Source: Verrucomicrobiota bacterium
Lineage (GTDB): Bacteria; Verrucomicrobiota; Verrucomicrobiia; Verrucomicrobiales; DEV007
DNA: 54,705 bases
NCBI GenBank assembly: GCA_030625775.1
Contig: DAOUQC010000025.1
Span: forward strand, 1-54,705
Direction of reading: 5' to 3'
Shown here piece by piece: positions 8,200 to 16,765 of this stretch. The notes beneath the pieces were generated by a model, which was given only the letters and a program-made list of their open reading frames with translations, searched no databases and was not told the DNA's origin. Both the position numbers and the translations under genes were made by a program. The first letter of the stretch is position 1; the number at the start of each line of letters is the position of its first letter.

Positions 8200-8779
8200 T
8201 GAGCGGACCCCCGAAAACACGGCCACATTTTGTGCTAGGTTCCTAGGCCAAAACCCAGGAACCACACATGAAAGGAAAGAGCCATAAAACCGAGGAAATC
8301 ATCCGTATTCTACGGATGGCTGATAGAGGAAAAATCGCGGATGATGTTTGCCGTGAAGTGAACATTTGCAGTGACAACGGGTCAGAGTTCATAGCCAAGG
8401 AAGTTCAGCATTGGCTGAGGGAAATGGGAATTAGGACCATCTACATTGATCCAGGCAATCCATGGTCCCGCGGCCGCAGGATGGAGAACTTCCATAATCG
8501 CTTACGAGACGAACGCCTGAACCAAGCGTTGTTCCCAAGCGTTACCGAAACGCGTTGTCATTGAGGAATGGAGACACTTATACAACCGAGTTCATCCACA
8601 TAGTAAATGGGGCTTTTAAAGCCCGGATAAATTTGCTACAAAACAAATCGAACTGGGACTGATCTCCGCTCCGGCTGCGCCTGCGCTACGATCAACCCCA
8701 ACTTAAACCAGAACAAGAACTGGCTCTGAAAACCTAGCACCTAAAGTAGCCTATAAAGGGTGAAAGGGTGTTCAGCTCA
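8200..8779 (+). mobile_element. IS3-family element, internally deleted remnant
   Basis: Imperfect terminal inverted repeats can be aligned. The left end starts TGAGCGGAC at 8200 and the right end, read inverted, starts TGAGCTGAAC at 8779. Further in, a 21-base block with TGCTAGGTT (left 8221-8241) matches its inverted partner near 8726-8750 at 17 of 21 bases. A hairpin GGTTCCT/AGGAACC (8238-8263) precedes the transposase start. Only about 580 bp remains, against roughly 1.2-1.5 kb for a complete IS3 element, because the middle of the transposase is missing. No target duplication is evident. Confidence 0.72.
8268..8706 (+). pseudogene. IS3 transposase remnant (OrfA start joined to OrfB end)
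   Basis: The frame opens as an IS3 OrfA helix-turn-helix protein (KTEEIIRILRMADRGK..DDVCREVNI). At about 8370 it switches abruptly to the C-terminal half of the OrfB integrase: SDNGSEFIAKEVQHWL, then IDPGNPWSRG and ENFHNRLRDE, which carry the second Asp and the Glu of the DDE triad. OrfA's end and OrfB's first catalytic Asp are deleted. After a stop at 8564 the reading continues in another frame (EEWRHLYNRVHPHSKWGF), meets an in-frame TAA at 8617-8619 and goes on to 8706. Deletion, frameshift and nonsense change mean it cannot encode an active transposase. Confidence 0.85.
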
Positions 8780-8820
8780 AAAGAATTAGCCAAATGAAGG
8801 AAACCTTAACGGAGAGTCTC

Positions 8821-10398
8821 ATGAATTTAACCACTTGTCTCTACACCAGCACCATCGTCCTCACCCTGTTTCTTCTCCTCAACGCCGTCCACGCACAGCA
8901 GCCAAAGCGTCCCGATCTCACCCCCGGGAATATCGCCAGGGCCTTGGCCGAAACCCGTGCGACGGCGCGGGAAGACCCGCTTCGGCCCGGGTATCACCTC
9001 GTTCCACCCGCCGGCTTCCTCGGCGATCCCGATGCGGGCATCTTCCACGATGGCTGGCACCATTTGTTTTACATGCACCGGCCGTTCAGCGGGGAAGGGG
9101 GACCATGGTACTGGGGCCACGAGCGCAGTCGGGACTTGGTGCACTGGGAATTCCTGCCGCCCAACCTCGTGCCACCACGCGAACTCGGCGTTCAAAGCAT
9201 GATGTCTGGCGGCAGCATCGTAGCACCCGATGGCCGGCCTATGGTGTTCTACTCGGCTGGCCACGAGGGCCAGGTCAAGCAGTGGCGCGCGATCGGCAAC
9301 AAGGATCTCACCGAATGGTCGCACGACGCGCCGAACCCGGTCCTGACCCTCGACCACGAAGGAGTCCCGGAGTTTCACACCAGTTGGCGTGATCCCTTCC
9401 TGTTCCGCCACGAAGGACGCACCTTCATGATTCTTTTCGCGGAACGCATCGAGGAGGACGTCGTGCACCTGCCGCTGTTCGAGGCCAAGGACAAGGCGCT
9501 CGGTGAATGGGAATACCGCGGCATTCTCTACAGCGAGAAAAAACGGAAGGTGCGCAACCTGGAAGTGCCCAATTTCCACCGGATCGGCAACAAATGGGTT
9601 CTCTTGATCTCCTGCGGCGCGCATATCGACGGGACCCGCTGGTATGTGGGGGACCTCGATGGAGAAAAGCTCACCTTCACCCCCACGAGCGAGGGTGTGC
9701 TCGACCATAGCAGCCACTTCTACGCGCAGCAGACGATTCCCGGGAAAGACGACGGCGAGCTATACGTGATCGGGTGGTTTCCGGGTTGGGACCGCGAGTG
9801 GATGCCCGACTTTCGCGAGGATCTCCGCAAGAATACCGGAACCTGGTGGAACGGCTGCTTTGCCCTGCCGCGACGGGTCACCATTGGTGAGGACGGCCAA
9901 CTGCTGCAGACGCCGGTGTCTGGATTAAAAGCGCTTCGCAAAAACGAAGTGCGCTGGGACGCTCCGCGGGAATTGCCGGTGAAGAACATCATGGTCAACT
10001 ACGACGTGCTCGAAGAGGTGCGCGGCGACCAGCTGGAAATCCAGATCGAACTCGAACTCGGCAACAGCGCCTTCTGCGGGCTCAATGTGCTCGCCGGGGA
10101 GGATGGCAACGGCGGCTGTCCCATCATGTGGAGCGGCGATCTGATCCAGGTGGATGGCATCCAGGTGCCGCTCCTCGAGTGGAACGAGGGCGACCCGGTT
10201 AAGCTGCAGATTTTCGTTGACCGCGCTTACGTCGAGGTTTTCGTCAATGACGGCCTGCACACCGTTTCCCGCAAGATCAAGGCGGAGAACATCGCCGGCG
10301 ATCGAGTTGCGTTCACCCGCATCGGCGGCGCCATGACGGTTCGGAATTTTCAAGCATGGCAGTTGAAAACCCTCAATGCACCTAAGAGGCCTAAATAA
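8821..10398 (+). CDS. Secreted glycoside hydrolase family 32 enzyme
   Basis: A 525-residue exported enzyme of the fructan/sucrose hydrolase family (levanase, inulinase, invertase type). Signal peptide about 1-25 (TIVLTLFLLLNAVHA). The three GH32 catalytic blocks are intact: nucleophile block GFLGDPDAG (Asp69; usually WMNDPNG), SWRDPFLF (RDP at 190-192) and LEVPNF (acid/base Glu248; usually ECPD). A C-terminal beta-sandwich (about 385-515) contains the ...VDRAYVEVFVNDG... strand typical of GH32. Start at 8821, preceded by GGAG at a good distance; the frame is open to an ATG at 8794. Its DNA is distinctly G+C-rich with C/G-ending codons (40 of 60 bases in 9121-9180 are G or C), unlike the flanks, and it sits between two copies of a repeat just after an IS remnant: signs of horizontal transfer. 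Exact substrate not readable. Confidence 0.9.
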   Translation: MNLTTCLYTSTIVLTLFLLLNAVHAQQPKRPDLTPGNIARALAETRATAREDPLRPGYHLVPPAGFLGDPDAGIFHDGWHHLFYMHRPFSGEGGPWYWGHERSRDLVHWEFLPPNLVPPRELGVQSMMSGGSIVAPDGRPMVFYSAGHEGQVKQWRAIGNKDLTEWSHDAPNPVLTLDHEGVPEFHTSWRDPFLFRHEGRTFMILFAERIEEDVVHLPLFEAKDKALGEWEYRGILYSEKKRKVRNLEVPNFHRIGNKWVLLISCGAHIDGTRWYVGDLDGEKLTFTPTSEGVLDHSSHFYAQQTIPGKDDGELYVIGWFPGWDREWMPDFREDLRKNTGTWWNGCFALPRRVTIGEDGQLLQTPVSGLKALRKNEVRWDAPRELPVKNIMVNYDVLEEVRGDQLEIQIELELGNSAFCGLNVLAGEDGNGGCPIMWSGDLIQVDGIQVPLLEWNEGDPVKLQIFVDRAYVEVFVNDGLHTVSRKIKAENIAGDRVAFTRIGGAMTVRNFQAWQLKTLNAPKRPK

Positions 10399-10790
10399 AT
10401 GAAAAACACGATGATCCGCGCAACCTTTCTGATGAAGGGCACGATTACTATCGGTTGCTTTTTACGTCGCAGCCTTAAGGTCTGTGCTGGCCGCCGGAGT
10501 GGCGCTGATCCTGACAGGCTCCGTCGTCTCTGCGAAGGAGAAGCCGAACATCAGCCTGTTTACAAAAGACTGCGACTTGGTTGTGAAGGAAGCGAAGACC
10601 TGGAAGGTGAAATCGGCCTATCAAACTGCTGAATGAGGAGGACTTGCGTAACTTGACCAGTGCGGGCACACAAATTACAGCAAACTGGGGCGTTGAGCTT
10701 CACTTCATGCGACAAGGAGAAAAGATTCCCGGCATTGCGTTTACCAGTGATGAAACCATTTTACGGTTACGTTTGTTTTACACCTTTAAC
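10399..10790 (+). pseudogene. Decayed gene after GH32 (signal-peptide start, several frame breaks)
   Basis: An ATG directly after the GH32 stop opens a frame that soon stops making sense. From about 10448 another frame reads a signal-peptide-like run (SVLAAGVALILTGSVVSA) and then KEKPNISLFTKDC, slightly reminiscent of a sulfatase start; it stops after KSAYQTAE. A third frame then reads KLLNEEDLRNLTSAG...ANWGVELHF and ...RLRLFYTFN before a stop at about 10790. The pieces look protein-like but need frame changes to join, so this is best read as a broken gene formerly downstream of, and perhaps co-expressed with, the GH32 gene. Family uncertain. Confidence 0.45.
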
Positions 10791-10803
10791 TAGAGGTTGG
10801 GCT

Positions 10804-10974
10804 CCATGCTCGGCAACACTTCCGAACATCTGCTTTCATATGGTAAAAATACCCCTAAAAGTTGGTTTTTAGGGGTCTGAGCATGGAACTCAAAAGCTCT
10901 CCGTTCCTTATCTGACGAGAAAAAGCATCATGCTCAGGTGTACTCCTAAGTTTTCGTCCATACCCATACGGACT
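10804..10974. repeat. Dispersed structured repeat, copy B
   Basis: Second copy of the repeat at 7474, same orientation, aligned over about 170 bp. The inner hairpin here is a perfect 10-bp stem around 10850-10875 (ACCCCTAAAA with TTTTAGGGGT). The equivalent stem in copy A has different bases on both sides, so pairing rather than sequence seems kept. The right-hand arm that makes a 21-bp hairpin in copy A is missing: similarity ends at 10974, 10 bp before the polymerase gene end. Confidence 0.72.
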
Positions 10975-10984
10975 TGATAGCAAA

Positions 10985-12220
10985 CTAATCCTCCACTTCA
11001 ATATTCGGAATGTGAGTGAAGGCGATCTTGGCCTGCACACTTCCGATCGCGTCATGCGCTCCTCCCAGATACAAAGCCTGCTTTCCATATCGGGTGGAAA
11101 CGGTGTCGATCACTTCGTTGAGCCTGGTCAACTGCGCATTCTGAACCGGTTCAAAGAGGGATGGGGTATACTGCCCTTCGCTGACCAGTTTCCCCAGAAC
11201 AATATTCACTTTTCGAATCGCTCCACCTTGGTGGGGGCGTTGTTTCCAGAGGATTTTAACTGTTTTAGTAAGAAAAAGGGAATCCATCGTTTCTGGAAAG
11301 GTTGCTTTACTTGACCACCCTTCTTTGCCCAGGTAACTCAGGTGCAGTTCCAGAGTAGTGGTCAACAAACCGTGATGCCGCATGCGTGTTCCCGCTTTCT
11401 GGGTCAGACGATGAACCACCGCAATCGCGCGACTTGGATGACGTAGATCGGGTGGTAGAACATGCCCGTGACTGATCGATCGCCTGACGGGTTCATCAGC
11501 GTAATCATCGACGCTGTCTCCCCGCAGTTTATGCCACAGTTGATTGCCACCCACACTGTTCCAGATCGCATGCAGGGTGTGTTTTGGAGTGGCGCAAAGT
11601 TCGCGCACGCTATGAATGCCATGCGAATGCAATCGCAATTCCATGTTCGAACCGATGCCGTGCAGATCGCCCAGTTCCAGTGAGTATAATTTTTCCGGTA
11701 AGTCCTCCGATTCAATAATCACAAAACCATCAGGCTTCTCCATTTTGGAGGCGGTTTTTGCCAGCCAGCCATTGGGAGCGATGCCAATGGAACAACGAAC
11801 GGACTCGCTGAAGGTGCTGGTCATTTTTTCCTTAATTTGTTCCGCCACGTCATTGACGATTTCCCGGGTACGCCAGTTGTAAGGCAACCAGCAGACCATT
11901 TCATCGATCGACAAAACGTGGTCGACATGAATGCAGGATTCCACCAGGTCGACGATCTGATGATGCATCTCGACATAGAGGGGTGGGCGGGCTTCGACGA
12001 TCTTGATCCCCGGGCACATCTGCCGCGCATCGGAAACCCGAGTGCCGGTTTTGACTCCGTGCGCTTTCGCTTCATAGCTCGCAGCAATGCAGCAGGTGGT
12101 TTCCACCAGCATCGGAGCAACGCCTACGGGTTTGCCTCGCAAATGCGGCTGGGCGTGCTGCTCCGCGGACGCAAAATAACTGTCCATATCGATGAAAAGA
12201 GCACGCAGTGGGTGAGGCAT
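10985..12220 (-). CDS. Y-family (DinB/UmuC-type) DNA polymerase
   Basis: A translesion DNA polymerase of 411 residues. The catalytic palm motifs are present: ALFIDMDSYFASAEQ at 7-21 (metal-binding Asp11) and LSIDEM at 103-108 (Asp106, Glu107). YEAKAHGVKTG (49-59) forms part of the nucleotide pocket, and SIGIAPNGWLAKTASKMEKPDG is the conserved finger/palm stretch. The little-finger domain occupies the last ~170 residues. In this family such enzymes copy past damaged bases with low fidelity, often under SOS control; I see no clear LexA box. A clamp-binding QxxLxLF motif is not evident. Start taken at the first ATG (12220); the frame continues to a TTG at 12247. Its 3' end abuts repeat copy B. 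Confidence 0.9.
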   Translation of the reverse strand: MPHPLRALFIDMDSYFASAEQHAQPHLRGKPVGVAPMLVETTCCIAASYEAKAHGVKTGTRVSDARQMCPGIKIVEARPPLYVEMHHQIVDLVESCIHVDHVLSIDEMVCWLPYNWRTREIVNDVAEQIKEKMTSTFSESVRCSIGIAPNGWLAKTASKMEKPDGFVIIESEDLPEKLYSLELGDLHGIGSNMELRLHSHGIHSVRELCATPKHTLHAIWNSVGGNQLWHKLRGDSVDDYADEPVRRSISHGHVLPPDLRHPSRAIAVVHRLTQKAGTRMRHHGLLTTTLELHLSYLGKEGWSSKATFPETMDSLFLTKTVKILWKQRPHQGGAIRKVNIVLGKLVSEGQYTPSLFEPVQNAQLTRLNEVIDTVSTRYGKQALYLGGAHDAIGSVQAKIAFTHIPNIEVED

Positions 12221-12454
12221 GGGGCGGCTATCATGGAGCAGAACCAAAAATAAATCCAGATAAATAACTGTTCATTTGAACATTATTTGAAATGTGGGGC
12301 GGATTTGCAATCTGCCTGATTCTGAATGGCAGGTTTAAAACCTGCCTCACATTAATCCCTGCTTCAGTGCTTTTAGTGTCTTTCGTGGACAACTTATCTT
12401 TCCTCGGAAAAATCTTTCCGTCGCCAAGCCGGGTGATCTCGTTAAATTGGGACA

Positions 12455-13264
12455 ATGAAACTCCCAATATCCTTTAGTTTTCTGCTTTTCGTATTTTTCA
12501 TTTTCTCACCTCCGGCCCGGGGTGAGCACGAGGGAAAAGTTCAGATTCTACTTCTGGGTGACAGTACCACCGAGGGCTCGGTTCCGCGGGCTCTCAAACC
12601 GGAGGGACCGCATCTCGAACAGGTCTTGGAAAAGTTGCTCACTGTGGAAGAGGGCCTACAGCCTTGTCACGTTATCAACTCAAGTCAAAGCGGTGAATAC
12701 ATTCGGCGTTTGCTCGACAAGGGGCGGTATCAGAAAAACGGAGCCAAGTTGCCGGGTATCGATTATATTTTTATTCGTTATGGCATCAATGACCGGGCGA
12801 GGATTGAAAACTTCGGCGAAAATTTCCCCAGGGATTTTCATGAGCTGATCAAGGTATTACGCAAGGATCATCCCAGGGCATTGATCATTCCAACAACGGT
12901 TATTCCGTTTTCGAGTGAGGAAGCCAGTAAGGAAATCAATGATCTGGTTCGACAGGTGGCAAAAGTGGAAAAGCTGGAGGTCTTCGACATTTATCCAGGT
13001 TATGCCAAAGCTATGGAACAAGGCCCGAATATGCTCAATTATCGCCGCTATTCTCTGGATAAAATACCTGCGCAGTATCACGAATGGTTAAAACCACGGG
13101 TTCGCGGTGGAAGAGTGGAGATCATGGACAACGAACTCGATGCTCTCTTTGGCCACTTGCCTGGATGGACGGGCGACCGTCACCCAAACCTGGCTGGTTA
13201 TAATGTCATCGCTGCCGAGACAGCCAAATACATGATCCCTTTGCTGAAAGCCCGGAAGAAATAA
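12455..13264 (+). CDS. Secreted SGNH/GDSL-type hydrolase
   Basis: A 269-residue exported esterase-like protein. Signal peptide 1-23 (FSFLLFVFFIFSPPARG). The SGNH blocks are visible: block I LLLGDSTTEG with nucleophile Ser37, block III YGIND with Asn112, and block V DRHPN with Asp241 and His243. In this superfamily the Ser-His-Asp triad removes acyl groups from sugars or lipids; together with the CE1-type esterase that follows 22 bp later, deacetylation of a polysaccharide is a fair inference. A long insertion between blocks III and V (about 190-235) is noticeable. Start at 12455 is the first ATG before the signal peptide. Confidence 0.88.
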   Translation: MKLPISFSFLLFVFFIFSPPARGEHEGKVQILLLGDSTTEGSVPRALKPEGPHLEQVLEKLLTVEEGLQPCHVINSSQSGEYIRRLLDKGRYQKNGAKLPGIDYIFIRYGINDRARIENFGENFPRDFHELIKVLRKDHPRALIIPTTVIPFSSEEASKEINDLVRQVAKVEKLEVFDIYPGYAKAMEQGPNMLNYRRYSLDKIPAQYHEWLKPRVRGGRVEIMDNELDALFGHLPGWTGDRHPNLAGYNVIAAETAKYMIPLLKARKK

Positions 13265-13286
13265 TAACCCGCAAACCAGTCATTTT

Positions 13287-14387
13287 ATGATGAATAAAAT
13301 AATCAAATCTTCTTCTCTTGTTGTTGCAATTCTGGCTTTGTCTTTCGTCTCGTTAGAAGCCCGGAAAAAGAAATCCGGCCCCGTCACATCACCGACAATT
13401 CATGACGATGGCAAGGTTACTTTCCGCATCAAAGCGCCGAATGCGAAAAATGTTTCGCTTACCGGTGAAGCAGGCAAACACGGTCTGACGCGTGGTGATG
13501 ACGGTATCTGGAGTATTACCGTGGATTCGGTTGCGCCGGGACTTTACGGCTACAGTTTCAATGTCGATGGCGTGAGCATGGTCGATCCCGGCAACATGAA
13601 TCTCAAACCGGGGCGTTCTCCAAAAACAAGCATCCTTTATATTCCTGGCGATGCGTCCTACGATTTTAAGGATGTCCCCCACGGCACGGTTCATTATCAC
13701 GGCTACCATTCCAAGCTGATTAATAAGGTTCGGGAAATGCATATCTACACACCTCCGGGTTACGAAACGAGCAAGCAGGATTATCCGCTGCTTGTTCTTC
13801 AACATGGTCACAGCGACAGTTTCGCTTCCTGGATAGCTTATGGGAAAGCGCATTGGATTCTCGATAATCTAATCGCTTCCGGCAAAGCAAAACCGATGAT
13901 CGTATTGATGGCGGACGGGCATCCGATCCCGGAATCCTACGGCAACGGGCGGGATCCAGCGAACACTGAAGAGCTGCGCCGCGATCTGATGGAAGCTGCG
14001 CTGCCGATGGTGGAAAAACTTTACCGGGTAAAACCGGGTCGTGAGAACCGCGCCATCGTTGGTTTGTCGATGGGCGGGTTGCACTCCCTGACGATTGGAT
14101 TGAATGAATTGGATGATTTCGCCTGGGTGGGGGCTTTCAGTGCTGCGGTGCCGGAGCAGGATGCAGTTAAAACAGCTTTAGCTAATTCTGCTAAAACGAA
14201 CGAGCAGTTAAACTTGCTCTGGATCGCCTGTGGTAAGGAGGATTTTCTGTTGGGTGAGAACAAGGAGTTCATCGCTGCCTTGAAGGATAGCGGAATTGAG
14301 CACGAATTTATGGTGACAGAGGGAAAACACAGTTGGCCGGTCTGGCGCGGATACCTCGCAGACTTTCTGCCGAAAATCTTCCGCTAG
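13287..14387 (+). CDS. Secreted CE1-type esterase with N-terminal CBM48-like domain
   Basis: A 366-residue exported esterase of the enterochelin esterase / feruloyl esterase / acetylxylan esterase group. Signal peptide 1-25. Residues about 36-118 form an early-set beta domain of CBM48 type (VTFRIKAPNAKNVSLTGE... GLYGYSFNVDGV...DPGN). The alpha/beta-hydrolase domain carries the nucleophile in GLSMGG (Ser261), with Asp319 (CGKEDF) and His348 (GKHSW) completing the triad. The oxyanion region is LVLQHGHSDS. Two-domain proteins of this kind release feruloyl or acetyl groups from xylan-type polymers. It follows the SGNH hydrolase by 22 bp and is probably co-transcribed. Confidence 0.9.
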   Translation: MMNKIIKSSSLVVAILALSFVSLEARKKKSGPVTSPTIHDDGKVTFRIKAPNAKNVSLTGEAGKHGLTRGDDGIWSITVDSVAPGLYGYSFNVDGVSMVDPGNMNLKPGRSPKTSILYIPGDASYDFKDVPHGTVHYHGYHSKLINKVREMHIYTPPGYETSKQDYPLLVLQHGHSDSFASWIAYGKAHWILDNLIASGKAKPMIVLMADGHPIPESYGNGRDPANTEELRRDLMEAALPMVEKLYRVKPGRENRAIVGLSMGGLHSLTIGLNELDDFAWVGAFSAAVPEQDAVKTALANSAKTNEQLNLLWIACGKEDFLLGENKEFIAALKDSGIEHEFMVTEGKHSWPVWRGYLADFLPKIFR

Positions 14388-14543
14388 GCCAGAGGGGCGG
14401 CGGGACTGGGGCCTGTTCATAATCAATATCTTATAGTGATGTTACAGGTAAAAAAATATTTACATGGGGCCGGGGTCTTGGTAATTTGAGTGCTCGCTCA
14501 TAGGATTACTTCTCCGGTTTTCGTAAAAAAACATTCCATAGTT

Positions 14544-15467
14544 ATGACTAAGCCATATCTTCCAAGCATGAATTTTAAGATGATATTGGCAATTGCCATT
14601 CCGGCCTGGTTTGCTGTGACTTCGGTTTTTGCACAGGAAGTGGACTTTAAGGGAGATTGGGAGGGTTTTATCAAGGTTGCAGACAGGGCCGATTCGGAGG
14701 TCAAACTTTCCATTCAAGACGGGATCTTTGCGCAGTATTACAAAAGAGAAGGCAAGTGGGTTCAGATGCGGTCCAGTAATCAGTACTACAAAAAAATCGG
14801 GGATATTTTGCTAGTGGGATGGATTGACCAAAGTAAGGTCTGGACTGAAAACCAGATGTTTTCCTTGAGTTATTTAGGCAGGGGCAAAGTGAAAGTGGTG
14901 TGGACTCGCCATGTCACCAATCGCAAGGGAGATGAGATAGATACATGGAGTCATCGAGGAGAAGGTGAGTTGCTACGGGGGGGCAGTGTCGTCGCAACGG
15001 GCCAGCCCATTCTGGGCAATTCGATTCTAGGCAAGACTTTCGAAATCCAAAGGCTTGGAACGGACAAACAAGACGCTTTTGTCGAGGGAGGGTGGCGTAA
15101 TGGTACCGAGTGCATCGAAGTGAAATTTTCGGTAGCACCCGATATGAAAAGCCGTGACATCATCCTGAAAGCCTATTTTTTCAATTCTGCAGGCGAACAG
15201 GTTCATATGCTTGATTACCCATCGCAGATCAGTGATTCTAATCAGGAGACCAGCACCATCCCTCTGAATATCGATGCAGGGGAAAGATACACGGTGTTTT
15301 TCGCCATACCTGAGCGTTTTAATAGGGGCTCCAAACGGTGGCGCCGGGCCATTGTGGTGTTGGGTGACAAGCAGCAGGTTGTTGCCGAAGTGTATCCGAA
15401 GGACGATATCTCGAAATTTTCCTTTCCCGAGAAGGGAAGGTTGAAATCGGATAAAAGGAGAAGGTAA
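14544..15467 (+). CDS. Secreted protein of unknown function
   Basis: I do not recognise a named family. The product (about 307 residues) starts with a signal peptide (MILAIAIPAWFAVTSVFAQ). A beta-rich domain follows, with the phrase GDWEGFIKVADR near the mature N-terminus that recalls small extracellular lipocalin-like or 'avidin-like' sheets. The C-terminal part (about 190-290: MKSRDIILKAYFF..., IDAGERYTVFFAIPERF) looks like an immunoglobulin-like sheet seen in Verrucomicrobia hypothetical proteins. Start is uncertain: ATG 14544 is used here and ATG 14568 is equally possible; neither has a good ribosome-binding site. About 155 bp separates it from the esterase, so co-transcription is doubtful. 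Confidence 0.7.
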   Translation: MTKPYLPSMNFKMILAIAIPAWFAVTSVFAQEVDFKGDWEGFIKVADRADSEVKLSIQDGIFAQYYKREGKWVQMRSSNQYYKKIGDILLVGWIDQSKVWTENQMFSLSYLGRGKVKVVWTRHVTNRKGDEIDTWSHRGEGELLRGGSVVATGQPILGNSILGKTFEIQRLGTDKQDAFVEGGWRNGTECIEVKFSVAPDMKSRDIILKAYFFNSAGEQVHMLDYPSQISDSNQETSTIPLNIDAGERYTVFFAIPERFNRGSKRWRRAIVVLGDKQQVVAEVYPKDDISKFSFPEKGRLKSDKRRR

Positions 15468-15482
15468 GCAGATTTTCCGGAG

Positions 15483-16574
15483 TTAGTCACCGGAGGCTAT
15501 TCGCTGTTTGAAAATTTTTAACAGAGCCTCCTGTCGAATAGGATTGCCAATCAACATGACCATGAGTTTCCCATACAGGATGCCGCCCCAGTTGATTAAA
15601 ATGATCCCTTCCCCTTTGTCGGGGTCATACTCGATCCCCGACAGGTCTATTTTTTCAAGGTCACGATGGGGAGTGGGCAAGGTGATCGTAATCCATTCAG
15701 TGACCCCGATTTTTTGAGCGAGCAAGCTTGGATAAGTTGCTGAGTTGAAACGTGGGTTGCACTCGATCAAATAGAACACTTCTGCAGTATCGTTTTTTAC
15801 TACAGCGAGATCAAAGGCAAATACCCCCTGCATTCCCTGTCGTTGGATCACCCCGGCTAAATTATCGCATATATCCCAGGGAGCGTATGGGCTTGGGACT
15901 CGGTTGCCTACGTGCGAATTACCCTCGATCAGTTGTTCCGAGGCCAGCAATCGCTGCAAGCGGCCATTATGGATTGAATATTGAAGGCTGAGAAAATGTG
16001 TGGCACGGATTTCCTTTTGTATCTGCACCGGAATAGTCGGATAACGTTTGCTGAAAGCCAGTGCCGTGGCCAATTCTTTTTGATTCTCGCACCTGGATAT
16101 GCCCATGCCTGATAGCGATATGGCAGGCTTGAGGTAACAGGGGAAATTCACCGTTTCAAGGTGGGCGGCAGCATCGACCGCCCGATCAAAACATTGCGTT
16201 TCCGGGACAAGCACGCCTAATTTTTCGGCCAATTCAATTGTAGTATTTTTGGAATTAAGGAGCCGGGTAATCTGATATCTTGCCTTGTCGGGAAAGAGCT
16301 TGTTTTCTTTGTCACCAAAGAAAAATAGACTCGGATGGTGCTGGGGATATTCCAGCATGCGTTCTATTTGCAGATCCCAGATCACATGTTGGGTGCAATC
16401 CAAGCCAATCCGTTTGTAGTGAGAAAGAATTGCGGGCCATTGCCGGGACAATACAGGCGGTAACTGAATGATGTCATCCTGACCCGTGAGGCAAAGTGCC
16501 CGCGATGAATACAAGCGATTCAGGCGCAACCATTCAGATCCACAACTCTCAATATTGTGGTTGAATATCTTCAT
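15483..16574 (-). CDS. ATP-grasp domain protein
   Basis: A 363-residue cytoplasmic protein with the ATP-grasp fold of carboxylate-amine/thiol ligases. Visible landmarks are the nucleotide-binding lysine and Gly-rich loop (CYLKPAISLSGMGIS, about 145-160) and the metal-binding end of the fold, YLIECNPRFNSATYP (E-x-N-P-R-F). The N-terminal ~100 residues would be the pre-ATP-grasp domain. Members of this type join a carboxylate to an amine using ATP, often making small peptides or modifying cofactors. The substrate is not evident and there is no neighbouring biosynthetic gene cluster. Convergent with the preceding plus-strand gene, with only 15 bp between the stops. Confidence 0.8.
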   Translation of the reverse strand: MKIFNHNIESCGSEWLRLNRLYSSRALCLTGQDDIIQLPPVLSRQWPAILSHYKRIGLDCTQHVIWDLQIERMLEYPQHHPSLFFFGDKENKLFPDKARYQITRLLNSKNTTIELAEKLGVLVPETQCFDRAVDAAAHLETVNFPCYLKPAISLSGMGISRCENQKELATALAFSKRYPTIPVQIQKEIRATHFLSLQYSIHNGRLQRLLASEQLIEGNSHVGNRVPSPYAPWDICDNLAGVIQRQGMQGVFAFDLAVVKNDTAEVFYLIECNPRFNSATYPSLLAQKIGVTEWITITLPTPHRDLEKIDLSGIEYDPDKGEGIILINWGGILYGKLMVMLIGNPIRQEALLKIFKQRIASGD

Positions 16575-16765
16575 TAATTGATGGCTTTGAGTCGCATTAA
16601 TTATTATTCAAATTCCACAAATCGCTGCTCGAATCGTTGGAGCAGTCTTGGCAGGCAAGTAAGAGGCTTCTTCTAGGGATTCGGCGGCAGGATCTACCGG
16701 GCGCTTGTAAGCATCTCACTTGATCCACTTTCCGGCGGTGCGTTCATTTAGCAACTCTTAGTGAC

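Noticed and set aside
8827-9717. 296-codon minus-strand frame opposite GH32
   Set aside because: GH32 catalytic motifs lie on the plus strand; the opposite frame is open because of G+C-rich codon use.
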